NCBI RefSeq assembly: GCF_002289565.1
Contig: NZ_NTFY01000042.1
Coordinates: 1 to 63,142 of the forward strand
Direction of reading: 5' to 3'
DNA from: Rhodopirellula sp. SM50
GTDB lineage: Bacteria; Planctomycetota; Planctomycetia; Pirellulales; Pirellulaceae
DNA: 63,142 nt
The translations under genes were made by a program, and so were the position numbers. The notes beneath the pieces are model-generated. The model did no database searches, was not told where the DNA came from, and worked only from the letters and a program-made list of their open reading frames with translations. This document shows, one piece after another, positions 46,208 to 55,221 of this stretch (positions are counted from its first letter, which is position 1; every line of letters begins with the position of its first letter).

Positions 46208-47197
46208 ATGGAACTGCAGCCCATTGGACCAGCGCATCGTCGAGTTGCGAACCCCGCTTTGGTCAAGACTCCCCTGCCCTGCCCCGACCCAGCCCACTCC
46301 CCGACTTTTCACGGCCGTTCCTTGCCTCTCCATCCGCCGCATCAACCCGATCCCAAAGACTTGGCCCGCTTGCTGACCGATGTCGCGACCGGCCGAATCA
46401 GCGCGTCGGACGCCTTGGCCACCCTGACCACAGGCCCCCTCTCGACGCCACACGCTGCCGACTCCAACGCTGCCGGCGGCACGGCGACCGATCGCGTCAC
46501 CCTGGACCTGGATCGCCAGCGCCGCTGCGGGTTCCCCGAAGTGATCTATGGCGACGGCAAACCGGCCGACATGATCGCCGGCATCATCCGGGCCCAACAG
46601 GACGCCGGGCAACGGTCCTTCGCCACACGCGTCGCCGCGGCGGTCGCCGAACAAGTCCAAGCTCAAATCCCCGATGTGCGTTTCAACCCGATCGCCAGGA
46701 CACTGACCGCGGGGATCTCCGAGCCGCCACTGCCGACACCGCTGCCGCGTTCGCAGGATGCAGCCGCCGTTGCAGCCCCGGCCGAAATCGCGCACGCCGC
46801 CGTGGTCACCGCCGGCAGCACCGATGCCCCGGTGGCCGAAGAAGCGATCGAGACCCTGCACTGGATGGGAATCCCGTTTCGACAATTCGACGACATCGGC
46901 GTGGCCGGCCCGGCACGGCTGCTGGCCGCCGTGCCCCACTTGCGCGAAGCCTCCGCCGTGGTCGTGATCGCCGGCATGGAAGGTGCCCTGCCGGCCGCCG
47001 TCGGCGGTCACTTGAGTGCCCCCGTGTTTGCCGTCCCGACCAGCGTCGGCTACGGCGCCACCCTCGGCGGGCTGACCGCGATGCTGGGGATGCTCAGTTC
47101 CTGTGCGTCCAACGTCGCCGTCGTCAATATCGACGCCGGGTTCAAAGCGGCCTACTTGGCGGGACTGGTCGTCCGACAACTTCAACGTTCCTCGTAG
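46208..47197 (+). CDS. larB: nickel pincer cofactor biosynthesis protein LarB
   Basis: 329 residues. LarB carboxylates nicotinate adenine dinucleotide in the first step of the nickel-pincer nucleotide cofactor pathway of lactate racemase-type enzymes. The C-terminal half is an AIR-carboxylase-like domain (VVTAGSTDAPVAEEAIETL, IAGMEGALPAAVGGHLSAPVFAVPTSVGYG). Before it lie RRCGFPEVIYGDGK and RAQQDAG. The N-terminal ~50 residues are a Pro-rich extension. larC/larE are not nearby. It is divergent from argG. Confidence 0.9.
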   Translation: MELQPIGPAHRRVANPALVKTPLPCPDPAHSPTFHGRSLPLHPPHQPDPKDLARLLTDVATGRISASDALATLTTGPLSTPHAADSNAAGGTATDRVTLDLDRQRRCGFPEVIYGDGKPADMIAGIIRAQQDAGQRSFATRVAAAVAEQVQAQIPDVRFNPIARTLTAGISEPPLPTPLPRSQDAAAVAAPAEIAHAAVVTAGSTDAPVAEEAIETLHWMGIPFRQFDDIGVAGPARLLAAVPHLREASAVVVIAGMEGALPAAVGGHLSAPVFAVPTSVGYGATLGGLTAMLGMLSSCASNVAVVNIDAGFKAAYLAGLVVRQLQRSS

Positions 47198-47285
47198 CGG
47201 AACGCTGTGAAGCATTGATTGCCTGTGTTTGACGAGGTGTTAGCGGCAGGGCGCGAGCCCTCCGGTCTCCACTCCTCGACTCCTC

Positions 47286-47672
47286 GTTCCAAGGCTCCGC
47301 CTTGGAACGCAATGTCTCGGTGGCTCCGCCACACGTCGTTCACCGCCAGGAGGCGGAGCCTCCATGACAGCGTGTCCCCAGGCAGAGCCCGGGAACAAGG
47401 GGATGACAGGCTGGAAGCCTATCCCACTCTTAACTCGTTCCAAGGCTCCGCCTTGGAACGCAATGTCTCGGTGGCTCCGCCACACACCGTTCACGGCCAG
47501 AAGGCGGAGCCTCCATGACAGCGTGTCCCCAGGCAGAGCCCGGGAACAAGGGGATGACAGGCTGGAAGCCTATCCCACTCTTAACTCGTTCCAAGGCTCC
47601 GCCTTGGAACGCAATGTCTCGGTGGCTCCGCCACACACCGTTCACGGCCAGAAGGCGGAGCCTCCAAGACAG
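47286..47672 (+). repeat. 151-bp tandem repeat, 2.6 copies
   Basis: Units start at 47286, 47437 and 47588 (the last partial). Each contains GTTCCAAGGCTCCGCCTTGG (itself a hairpin), GTCTCGGTGGCTCCGCCACA, GAGGCGGAGCCTCCATGACA and ACAGGCTGGAAGCCTATCCC. Copies differ at a handful of positions, so the amplification is recent. It fills the 561-base gap between larB and nnrD. Confidence 0.9.
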
Positions 47673-47758
47673 TGCGTGGCCTTGTATGATGGTCTAAATC
47701 CCGATCGGTTCACCGACCCGGCAATTCTTCACCCTTCCCTTGGCCGCCCTCTCCCCAC

Positions 47759-48634
47759 ATGTCGCACCCCGCGCCTCCCCTGCCCTTCCCCGCCCGTGCC
47801 TCCGATGCCCACAAGGGCGACTTCGGACGCGTGTTGCTGATCGGCGGTTCGCGTGGCATGGCAGGATCCATCGCCCTGTCATCCATGGCGGCATTGAAAA
47901 CCGGTTCGGGACTGGTTTCAACGGCCATCCCGGATCGCTGCCTGGAAACCGTCGCGGGCTTTCATCCCGGCATCATGACGATCCCGCTGGCCGATACCGG
48001 TGACGGTCAATTCAGCTTGTCAGCAACTCTGCCATCGATCGATTCATTTGATGCCGTCGGCGTTGGCCCGGGCATGCGCACCGGTCCGGGTTCGCTGCGG
48101 ATCGTCGAATCGCTGTTGGAAAAAAACGATCGCCTGCGCGTGATGGACGCCGACGCGATCAACCTGGTGTCCGAGCACCGACTGCTGGAGTCCCCTGCCC
48201 TGCCCCGCGATCAATCTAAACTCGTCCTAACGCCCCATCCCGGCGAACTGGCGCGACTGACGGGAGTCTCCGCCGGCGATCGCGCCGGCCAACTTGCCGC
48301 GGCGGAAGCGCTGGTGGAAAATTACGGCGTGACGATCGTTGTCAAAGGCGGACCGACCGTCGTGGTCGGCCGCGATACAGACGACGGCAACGCCGTTCGG
48401 TCTGTCAACAACACCGGAAATCCCGGCATGGCCAGCGCCGGCAGCGGTGACGTCTTGACCGGGATCGTCACGTCCTTGCTGGGCCAACGACTCTCGCCTT
48501 GGGACGCCGCTCGGTTGGGCGTGTTCGTTCACGGTCTGGCCGGTGACACCGCCGCGGCAGAGCACTCCATACCGGGAATGACCTGTGTGGAATTGCTGCA
48601 AGCCCTACCCGCTGCGATCGGATCACTCAAGTGA
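47759..48634 (+). CDS. nnrD: ADP/ATP-dependent NAD(P)H-hydrate dehydratase
   Basis: 291 residues. It dehydrates damaged NAD(P)H hydrate back to NAD(P)H using ADP or ATP (C-terminal YjeF/CARKD domain alone, without the epimerase domain). Signatures are GRVLLIGGSRGMAGSIALS near the N-terminus, KGGPTVVVG, and NTGNPGMASAGSGDVLTGIV (about 219-238), which holds the catalytic Asp. It is followed by the tandem repeats of the ABC operon leader. Confidence 0.93.
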   Translation: MSHPAPPLPFPARASDAHKGDFGRVLLIGGSRGMAGSIALSSMAALKTGSGLVSTAIPDRCLETVAGFHPGIMTIPLADTGDGQFSLSATLPSIDSFDAVGVGPGMRTGPGSLRIVESLLEKNDRLRVMDADAINLVSEHRLLESPALPRDQSKLVLTPHPGELARLTGVSAGDRAGQLAAAEALVENYGVTIVVKGGPTVVVGRDTDDGNAVRSVNNTGNPGMASAGSGDVLTGIVTSLLGQRLSPWDAARLGVFVHGLAGDTAAAEHSIPGMTCVELLQALPAAIGSLK

Positions 48635-48640
48635 GGAGCA

Positions 48641-48752
48641 CCCCAGCGGGACGCGTCAGCGAGCGGCATCCCAGCGGGACGCGTCAGCGAGCGGCACCCC
48701 AGCGGGACGCGTCAGCGAGCGGCACCCCAGCGGGACGCGTCAGCGAGCGGCA
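48641..48752 (+). repeat. 28-bp tandem repeat, four copies
   Basis: Four almost identical units with AGCGGGACGCGTCAGCGAGC beginning at 48645, 48673, 48701 and 48729. It lies between nnrD and the sugar ABC operon, 170 bases ahead of its first gene. Confidence 0.9.
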
Positions 48753-48923
48753 CGTGTCGACCTCGCCAACGCGCCACTGGCTCACGCCACGTGGTCAGGT
48801 GCGACATCCCGGCGGGAAATACGATCCACCGCATTGCCCCATGCGATGCTCCAAAATCAGCTATCATTGGTGCTTCCCTCGTGGCCTCCCTCCTATCTCT
48901 TCCCGATCGTTACGAAGTCTTCC

Positions 48924-49931
48924 ATGAAACGTTTTCTTGTGTCCCTTGCCTCGCTGCTGGTCATCGCGTTGATCGTGGCCGGTTGCAAATCTTCGTCCGA
49001 CAACTCGTCCACTTCCAACTCAGACGCGGCCTCCGACGGCAAACAACTTCGCATCGCCGTGATCCCCAAGGGCACCAGTCACGAGTTTTGGCGATCGGTA
49101 CATTTCGGCGCTGAGAAGGCGGCCAAAGAAATCGGCAACATCGAAATCCTCTGGCGTGGCCCGGTGGTCGAGAGCGACACCGGCAGCCAGATCGAAGTCG
49201 TCAAGGACATGATCACGATGGGTGTCGACGGCATCGTGCTGGCGCCCAACCAAAAAGGCGGCCTGGTCGATGCGGTCGAAGAAACGATCGGCGAAGGCAT
49301 CCCGGTCGTGATCTTCGACAGCGGACTGGACGAGGGACCGGAGATCGTCAGCTACGTTGCGACCGACAACTTCAAGGGCGGCCAGATGGCCGGCGACGCG
49401 ATGGCCAAGGCGATCGGTGAAAAAGGCAACGTCATCTTGTTGCGTTACATCGCCGGCAGCGAAAGCACCGAGCAGCGTGAAAACGGCTACCTGGACGCAC
49501 TCAAGAAATACCCCGACATCACCGTCGTCTCCTCCGACCAATACGCCGGTGACAACGCCACCAGCGCCAAAGAAAAGGCAGACCAACTGCTGCAGCTGCA
49601 CGGCGAATCGCTGGCGGGGATCTTCGCCGTCTGCGAACCCAACGCCAACGGAACCTTGGAAGCGATCAAGAACGCGGGCATGGCGGGCAAGGTGAAATTC
49701 ATCGCCTTTGACCCCAGCGACGCCCTGATCCAAGCGATGAAAGACGGCCATTGCCACGGCATCGTGCTGCAAGATCCCGTGCAGATGGGATACCAATCCG
49801 TGATCACGCTCGTCGATTCGCTCAACGGCAAATCCGCCGAAGCGTTTCAAAGCACCGGTGAATACCTGGCGACGCCGGAGAACATGGACGAAGAGAAGTA
49901 TCAAAAACTGCTCCAACCCGAAACGCTGTAG
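48924..49931 (+). CDS. sugar ABC transporter substrate-binding lipoprotein (ribose/RbsB type)
   Basis: 335 residues from the ATG at 48924: MKRFLVSLASLLVIALIVAG then C as lipobox. A periplasmic-binding-protein type 1 fold is shown by RIAVIPKGTSHEFWRSVHFGAEKAAKE, MGVDGIVLAPNQ, PVVIFDSGLD, SYVATDNFKGGQMAG and GIFAVCEPNANGTLEAI. It delivers a sugar to the permease encoded downstream; the sugar cannot be told from the sequence. Its stop overlaps the ATPase start by one base. Confidence 0.93.
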   Translation: MKRFLVSLASLLVIALIVAGCKSSSDNSSTSNSDAASDGKQLRIAVIPKGTSHEFWRSVHFGAEKAAKEIGNIEILWRGPVVESDTGSQIEVVKDMITMGVDGIVLAPNQKGGLVDAVEETIGEGIPVVIFDSGLDEGPEIVSYVATDNFKGGQMAGDAMAKAIGEKGNVILLRYIAGSESTEQRENGYLDALKKYPDITVVSSDQYAGDNATSAKEKADQLLQLHGESLAGIFAVCEPNANGTLEAIKNAGMAGKVKFIAFDPSDALIQAMKDGHCHGIVLQDPVQMGYQSVITLVDSLNGKSAEAFQSTGEYLATPENMDEEKYQKLLQPETL

Positions 49932-51424
49932 TGAACCCGTTGCTCGAAGTCACCGGAATCAGCAAACGGTTCGGCCCCACGATCGCCCTGGAAAACGTCT
50001 CGTTGTCGGCCCACGCCGGTCGCGTGTTGGCGTTGATCGGCGAAAACGGCGCTGGCAAGAGCACCCTGTTGAAAACACTCAGCGGCGCGCATCGTGCCGA
50101 CGCCGGAACGATGTCGCTCGAAGGCCGGCCCTACCGTCCATCCAGTCCCATCGACGCGCGTGACAGCGGTGTCGCGATCGTGTACCAGGAACTGACCCTG
50201 GCACCCGACTTGAGCGTCGAAGACAACGTGATGCTCGGACGCACCGGCACCGGCGCGGGAACACTGCTTCGATCCAACCAACGCGCTGCGGTCACCGAAG
50301 CACTGCATCGCGTCGGACTCCATCACGTCTCCCCCAAAGCCCGCACCGGCGACCAATCCGTCGCCACGCAACAGCTGATCGAAGTCGCACGGGCCCTGAT
50401 CAGTGACGCCAAGATCATCCTGTTTGACGAACCAACCAGTTCGCTGCCGGCGGCCGACGTGGACCGGTTGTTTCAAATCATCGACAACCTTCGCAGCCGC
50501 GGATTGGCGATCATTTACATCAGCCACTTTTTGGAAGAAGTCCGCCGCGTCGCTGATGATTACGCGGTCCTTCGTGACGGCAATTCCGTCGGCAGCGGCG
50601 AACTGGCGTCGATCACCGACGATCAAATCATCTCGCTGATGGTGGGCCGCGACGTCGACGACCTGTTCCCCTCGGTGCCCCACGAAATCGGCGAGGTGCG
50701 CCTGGAAGTCGAAGACTTGGGTGCGGCGCCGATGCCCAAAGACGTTTCGCTGTCACTGCGTCGGGGAGAAATCTTTGGCGTCGCCGGACTGGTCGGCGCC
50801 GGACGCACCGAATTGCTACGCTGCCTGTTCGCCTTAGAACCGACCTATGCCGGCCATGTGCGACTGGACGGTCGGCGACTGCCACACAACGTTCGCGGGC
50901 GCCGCAAAGCTGGGTTCGGACTGCTCAGTGAAGACCGCAAGAGCGAAGGCTTGGCGCAAAACCTGTCGATCGTTGAAAACCTGGCGATGGGCAATCACGA
51001 TCGTTACACCACCGCCGGTTGGATCAACTTGAATGCACGTCTTCGCGACGCCAGAGAGTGGATCAAGAAAGTCGAAATCAAAGCCCAAGATCCCGGCCAG
51101 TCGGTGTCCGAACTGTCCGGCGGCAATCAACAAAAAGTCGCGATCGCCAGGTTGCTTGCTCAGGACGCGGAGATCTATCTGCTGGACGAACCGACCAAGG
51201 GCATCGACGTCGGCACCAAAGCGGAAATCTATCGCATGATGGGCGAGTTGGCGGCCGACGGTAAAACGGTCATTTTCGTCAGCTCGTATCTGCCGGAATT
51301 GTTGGCGGTTTGCGATCGAGTCGGCGTGATGACGCGCGGCCGGCTTGCCGAAACGCGTGATGCAGACCAATGGGACGAAGAGGAATTGATGGTGGCGGCA
51401 CTGGCTGCTGTGGAAGAACGATGA
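49931..51424 (+). CDS. sugar ABC transporter ATP-binding protein (RbsA type, two ATPase domains)
   Basis: 497 residues, start GTG at 49931 overlapping the previous stop codon. Two fused ABC domains: the first with Walker A GENGAGKSTLLK and Walker B ILFDEPTSSL; the second with the degenerate Walker A LVGAGRTELLR and the signature LSGGNQQKVAIARLL, IYLLDEPTKGIDVG. This asymmetry is normal for CUT2 sugar importers. It overlaps the permease start by 4 bases (ATGA). Confidence 0.94.
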   Translation: MNPLLEVTGISKRFGPTIALENVSLSAHAGRVLALIGENGAGKSTLLKTLSGAHRADAGTMSLEGRPYRPSSPIDARDSGVAIVYQELTLAPDLSVEDNVMLGRTGTGAGTLLRSNQRAAVTEALHRVGLHHVSPKARTGDQSVATQQLIEVARALISDAKIILFDEPTSSLPAADVDRLFQIIDNLRSRGLAIIYISHFLEEVRRVADDYAVLRDGNSVGSGELASITDDQIISLMVGRDVDDLFPSVPHEIGEVRLEVEDLGAAPMPKDVSLSLRRGEIFGVAGLVGAGRTELLRCLFALEPTYAGHVRLDGRRLPHNVRGRRKAGFGLLSEDRKSEGLAQNLSIVENLAMGNHDRYTTAGWINLNARLRDAREWIKKVEIKAQDPGQSVSELSGGNQQKVAIARLLAQDAEIYLLDEPTKGIDVGTKAEIYRMMGELAADGKTVIFVSSYLPELLAVCDRVGVMTRGRLAETRDADQWDEEELMVAALAAVEER

Positions 51425-52488
51425 CCGAAAACCAAACACGACCGAATAAACTTCATTGGCTGACTTCGTTTCGGCATGGGCCGACGTTGGCTTTACTAGC
51501 GATCATCGCACTGTTCGCGCTGCTGGACTGGCAATTCGGCAGCGGCCGGTTCTTTTCGCCACGCAACGCCCGCGTGATCGTCAATTCCGCCGCCCTGATC
51601 GCCGTCCCCGCACTCGGCATGACGATGATCATCATCGCCGGTGGCATCGACCTGTCCGCCGGGACCGCGCTGACGCTCAGCGGGACCGCGCTGGCGATCG
51701 CGTTTCGCGACTACACGATTCCCGCCGACCAGGCCGGCGCGGCGACGTGGATCGCGGCCGCCCTCGCCCTCGGACTGGGCGTCGGCATCCTGTGCGGATT
51801 GGTCAACGGACTGATCATCAGTTTGACCGAGATGGTGCCGTTCATCGTCACGCTCGGCACGATGACAATCTTTCTGGGACTGGGCCAAGTCATTGCGGAC
51901 GAATCGACCGTGTACCCCGAGTCGGGACACCTGCCGGATTGGTTGCGTTACCTGTGTTACACCGGCAGCAATTCGGATCACTACTGGCTGGGTTTCCTGC
52001 ACATCCCCTCCAGCGCGTTGATCGCGATCGTGTTGGGTTTGTTGGTCGCCGCGGTGATGCATTTCACCGTGTTCGGCCGCAACGTGGTCGCGATCGGATC
52101 GAACGCCTCGACGGCGCGGCTGTGCGGAATCCGGGTCGGCTGGACGACCGCCCTGGTGTACGCCCTGGCCGGTATCTTTGTCGCCGTCGGTGCCCTGCTC
52201 TATTTTGCCAACGTCAAAAACGGGAATCCGTCCGACGGCACGGGCAAGGAACTGGAAATCATCGCCGCGGTGGTGCTGGGCGGAGGCAGCTTGAGCGGCG
52301 GACGCGGATCGGTGCTCGGAACGATCATCGGCGCGCTGATTATCAAAACGATCAGCAGCGGCTGCACCATGCTGTCGATCCCCAACACCTACACCCACAT
52401 CATCATCGGCGTGATCATCATCATCGCGGTGCTGATCGACGGGCTACGCAATGGAGCCCCCAAGTGGCTGTTCGACCGACTGCGGTGA
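51421..52488 (+). CDS. sugar ABC transporter permease (RbsC type)
   Basis: 355 residues, ATG at 51421 overlapping the ATPase stop. About ten hydrophobic segments; the CUT2 permease motif is visible as LIAVPALGMTMIIIAGGIDLSAG near the start and GGGSLSGGRGSVLGTIIGALI near the end. Translational coupling of all three genes indicates one operon. No kinase, isomerase or regulator of a sugar pathway accompanies it. Confidence 0.94.
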   Translation: MTENQTRPNKLHWLTSFRHGPTLALLAIIALFALLDWQFGSGRFFSPRNARVIVNSAALIAVPALGMTMIIIAGGIDLSAGTALTLSGTALAIAFRDYTIPADQAGAATWIAAALALGLGVGILCGLVNGLIISLTEMVPFIVTLGTMTIFLGLGQVIADESTVYPESGHLPDWLRYLCYTGSNSDHYWLGFLHIPSSALIAIVLGLLVAAVMHFTVFGRNVVAIGSNASTARLCGIRVGWTTALVYALAGIFVAVGALLYFANVKNGNPSDGTGKELEIIAAVVLGGGSLSGGRGSVLGTIIGALIIKTISSGCTMLSIPNTYTHIIIGVIIIIAVLIDGLRNGAPKWLFDRLR

Positions 52489-52873
52489 GGCCATCCTCTT
52501 GTTCCCGGGCTCCGCCCTACGCCGTGAACGATTTATTTCCTGTGTTTGACGAGGTTTTAGCGGCAGGGCGCAAGCCCTCCGGCTTGCGCATCTTTGCCAA
52601 CACACCGGAGGGCTCGCGCCCTACCGCTAAAAAGTCGTTCACGGCGGAGGGCTCCGCCTGGGAACACATTGTCTTGCAGGCTCCCGCCTCCTGCCCGTGT
52701 ACCGCGTGTGGCGAGCGGCCCCATCGGCGGCGCGATCCAAGCCAGAGCCTTGGAACGACGCAATATCACTCCGTCACAACCAATCGACCCTCCCCTCGCT
52801 CCGCACGACCCTCCCTGCCAGGGAGGGTGACGCAACATGTGTAGATACCAATGCTCAGGGGGAGCATCCACCG
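52489..52873. repeat. spacer with palindromic GCGGCAGGGCGC element
   Basis: A 385-base gap. Arms at 52555-52582 (TTTAGCGGCAGGGCGCAAGC) and 52606-52633 (ACCGGAGGGCTCGCGCCCTA) form a large hairpin 66 bases after the permease stop and may terminate the operon. Further on are TTCCCGGGCTCCGCC-type and CCCTCCC...GGGAGGGT blocks shared with other spacers. Confidence 0.65.
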
Positions 52874-53962
52874 ATGTCAACGACGACGCCACAGCGACCC
52901 CTTCCTGCTTCGTCGCCCGCCCCCACTCCCCCGATCCCTGCCGATCGGCCAAACTACGCGTTTTGGCCCCTTCACGGCTTCGCCGGCCCGGCCGCCCCCC
53001 CTGCCCTTTCGCAGCTCGTGACCGAAATCGTTTCGATTCCCGATATCACCCTCCCCGCGGTCGATGCTGCGCTGCAAGGTGGTGTCGTAAGCATCGGGAA
53101 TTTCGACGGCGTGCACCTCGGCCACGCCAGCTTGCTGGGGCAGACGCGGCAACTGGCCGACCGACTCGGCGGCCCCGCGATCGCCTGTCTGTTTGATCCC
53201 CATCCGATCGCGATTCTGCGTCCCGAGTTGGCGCCCAAGCGGTTGACGTCGGTCGAGGAACGGGCGCGTCGGATGACGAAGCTCGGCATCGACTTTCTGG
53301 TCGTTTGCCAGACCTCACCGGACCTGTTGAACCTCTCGCCCGAACGGTTCTTTGACGCCCTGGTCCGGGACAATTTAAAATGCCGCGGCGTGGTCGAAGG
53401 CGAAAACTTTTGTTTCGGTAAAGACCGCCGCGGCGATGTCGAGGTGCTGCGAACGCTGTGTCGCGATCAGGGCATCGAATTTTGCGTCGCCGAAATGGAA
53501 TCGGCCGACGGCGCGATGATCAGCAGCACACGGATCCGCGACCTGTTGGCCGAAGGGAACGTCCGCGAGGCGGCTGCGATGATGGCCACGCCACATCGGA
53601 TCTGCGGTGTGGTCGCCCATGGGGACCGGCGGGGCCGCACCCTCGGTTTCCCGACCGCCAACCTGGAACAGATCGACGTGGTCATTCCCGCCGCCGGCGT
53701 CTATGCCGGATTCGCCTCGGTCGGCACCAGCCGCCACCCCGCCGCAATCCACATCGGCGAAAGCCCGACGTTTCAATCGGGCGATGCGACGAAGGTGGAA
53801 GTCCACTTGATCGGTTTCAGCGGCGACCTCTACGAGCAAACCGTCTCCGTCGAATTGATCGATCGTGTCCGCGGCGTCGTTCGTTTTGAATCCGTCGAAG
53901 CGATCGCCGCCCAACTTCGAAAAGACATTCAATCCGCCCAGCAACTGCTGGCACTCCCCTAA
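52874..53962 (+). CDS. ribF: bifunctional riboflavin kinase / FAD synthetase
   Basis: 362 residues from the ATG at 52874; the frame is open further up but through repeat DNA. It phosphorylates riboflavin to FMN and adenylates it to FAD. The N-terminal adenylyltransferase has SIGNFDGVHLGHASLL (about 74-89), CLFDPHP, and ISSTRIRDLLAEGNV. The riboflavin kinase domain has GVVAHGDRRGRTLGFPTANL (about 246-265). A Pro/Ala-rich extension of ~60 residues precedes the first domain. nrnA follows after 15 bases. Confidence 0.95.
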   Translation: MSTTTPQRPLPASSPAPTPPIPADRPNYAFWPLHGFAGPAAPPALSQLVTEIVSIPDITLPAVDAALQGGVVSIGNFDGVHLGHASLLGQTRQLADRLGGPAIACLFDPHPIAILRPELAPKRLTSVEERARRMTKLGIDFLVVCQTSPDLLNLSPERFFDALVRDNLKCRGVVEGENFCFGKDRRGDVEVLRTLCRDQGIEFCVAEMESADGAMISSTRIRDLLAEGNVREAAAMMATPHRICGVVAHGDRRGRTLGFPTANLEQIDVVIPAAGVYAGFASVGTSRHPAAIHIGESPTFQSGDATKVEVHLIGFSGDLYEQTVSVELIDRVRGVVRFESVEAIAAQLRKDIQSAQQLLALP

Positions 53963-53977
53963 CGCGACCGATCCCCG

Positions 53978-54967
53978 ATGAGCGTCAACTGGAAACGATT
54001 TGTCGACCAAATCAGCCACTACCAATCCTTTGTCCTGGTCAGCCACGTGCGGCCGGACTGCGACGCCCTGGGCAGCGAACTGGGCATGGCGCATGTCCTT
54101 CGCCAGATCGGCAAAGACGTCCGCATCATCAACGCCCACCGCGTCCCGCCGTCGCTGCAATTCCTCGACCCCGCCGGCAACATCGAAATCCTCGGTGACG
54201 ATGTCGAGCCCGAAGACATCTCGGCCGATTGCATCATGATCCTGGACACCAGCGCGTGGGTTCAGCTGGGCGACATGGCCGATGTCGTGCGGGCCGCCTC
54301 GTGCGACAAGATGGTGCTCGATCATCACGTCGGTGAAGACGACTTGGGCGCGACGATGTACAAGGATTACCAAGCCGAGGCTTGCGGAACCCTGGTCGTG
54401 CAAGCGGCCGATGCGTTGGGCGTTCCGATCACCCGTCAAATGGCCCAGCCGTTGTTTGCCGCGATCGCCACCGACACCGGCTGGTTCCGATTCGGCAGCG
54501 TGACCGCGGAAACCTACCGCGTCATCGCGCGGCTGGTGGACGCCGGCGTGGTCCCGGCCGAAGTCTACAGCGACCTGTACGAACGCGACACGCTGGCGCG
54601 ACTGAAATTACGCGGCCTGATCCTCTCGCGGACCCAAAGCGAACTCGACGGCGCGCTGATGCACACACACGTCGAAACCCGGGACTTTGAAGCGGTGGGG
54701 GCGTTACCGAGTGACACCGAAGATTCGATCAACCTGACTCTGGCGGTCGCAAACACCAAGGCGGCGGTAATCTTTGTCGGCCAACGACGCGGCGGTTTCA
54801 AAATTTCGTTCCGCAGCCGCTGCGATCTTGCCGTCAACGAGATCGCCGAACAGTTCGGCGGCGGTGGGCACAAAGCGGCCGCCGGTGCCTTCCAAGAAGG
54901 CACGCTCAGCGACGTCCAGGCCCGAGTCCTGCCGGTGATGATCGAGGCGTTGAAGAAGGTGCTGTAG
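53978..54967 (+). CDS. nrnA: DHH-family phosphoesterase (NrnA-like oligoribonuclease / pAp phosphatase)
   Basis: 329 residues. A DHH/DHHA1 protein that removes nucleotides from short RNAs and may dephosphorylate pAp. Metal-binding motifs are SHVRPDCDALGSE (about 22-34), ILDTSAW, and VLDHHVGEDDLG (DHH). The DHHA1 substrate motif FGGGGHKAAAGAF ends the protein. In the first motif Cys stands where Gly is usual (PDCDA for PDGDA). It is 15 bases after ribF and so probably in one operon. Confidence 0.88.
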   Translation: MSVNWKRFVDQISHYQSFVLVSHVRPDCDALGSELGMAHVLRQIGKDVRIINAHRVPPSLQFLDPAGNIEILGDDVEPEDISADCIMILDTSAWVQLGDMADVVRAASCDKMVLDHHVGEDDLGATMYKDYQAEACGTLVVQAADALGVPITRQMAQPLFAAIATDTGWFRFGSVTAETYRVIARLVDAGVVPAEVYSDLYERDTLARLKLRGLILSRTQSELDGALMHTHVETRDFEAVGALPSDTEDSINLTLAVANTKAAVIFVGQRRGGFKISFRSRCDLAVNEIAEQFGGGGHKAAAGAFQEGTLSDVQARVLPVMIEALKKVL

Positions 54968-54974
54968 CCGTGAA

Positions 54975-55090
54975 CGGTCGTCTAGCGGCAGGGCGCGAGC
55001 GGGCTGTCGTTTTCGTCGGGAACTTCTGAGTCAATGGTGAGCCGACGGCCGTAAGGCCTCGGGCGGGCGCCGCAATGCCCGGCCGCTTAC
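54975..55090 (+). repeat. dispersed intergenic repeat, copy 2
   Basis: Same ordered blocks as at 52-165 but in the opposite orientation: TAGCGGCAGGGCGCGAGCGG, CAATGGTGAGCCG, GGCCGTAAGGCCTCGGGCGG, ATGCCCGGCCGCT. The rest of the gap to 55221 carries a short GTTCCC...CTCCGCC block of the kind seen at 47286. Confidence 0.6.
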
Positions 55091-55221
55091 GCGTCACGGC
55101 TCAAAAAACGAAATTCGCTTGTTCCCCGGCTCCGCCTGGGAACACACTGTCTTGGAGGCTCCGCCTCCACGGTCCGCCGACAGAGTCGGCGATCATGGCA
55201 AGCAGGATGCTTACCCCACTG

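Noticed and set aside
46070-47215. N-terminal extension of the argG frame to 788 residues
   Set aside because: It lies wholly antisense to larB, is unlike any argininosuccinate synthase, and the internal ATG gives the exact family start.
47286-47672. Possible CRISPR array
   Set aside because: The repeats are contiguous 151-bp units with no unique spacers between short identical repeats, and no cas gene is present.
48641-48752. CRISPR-like 28-bp repeats
   Set aside because: Units abut directly, without spacers.
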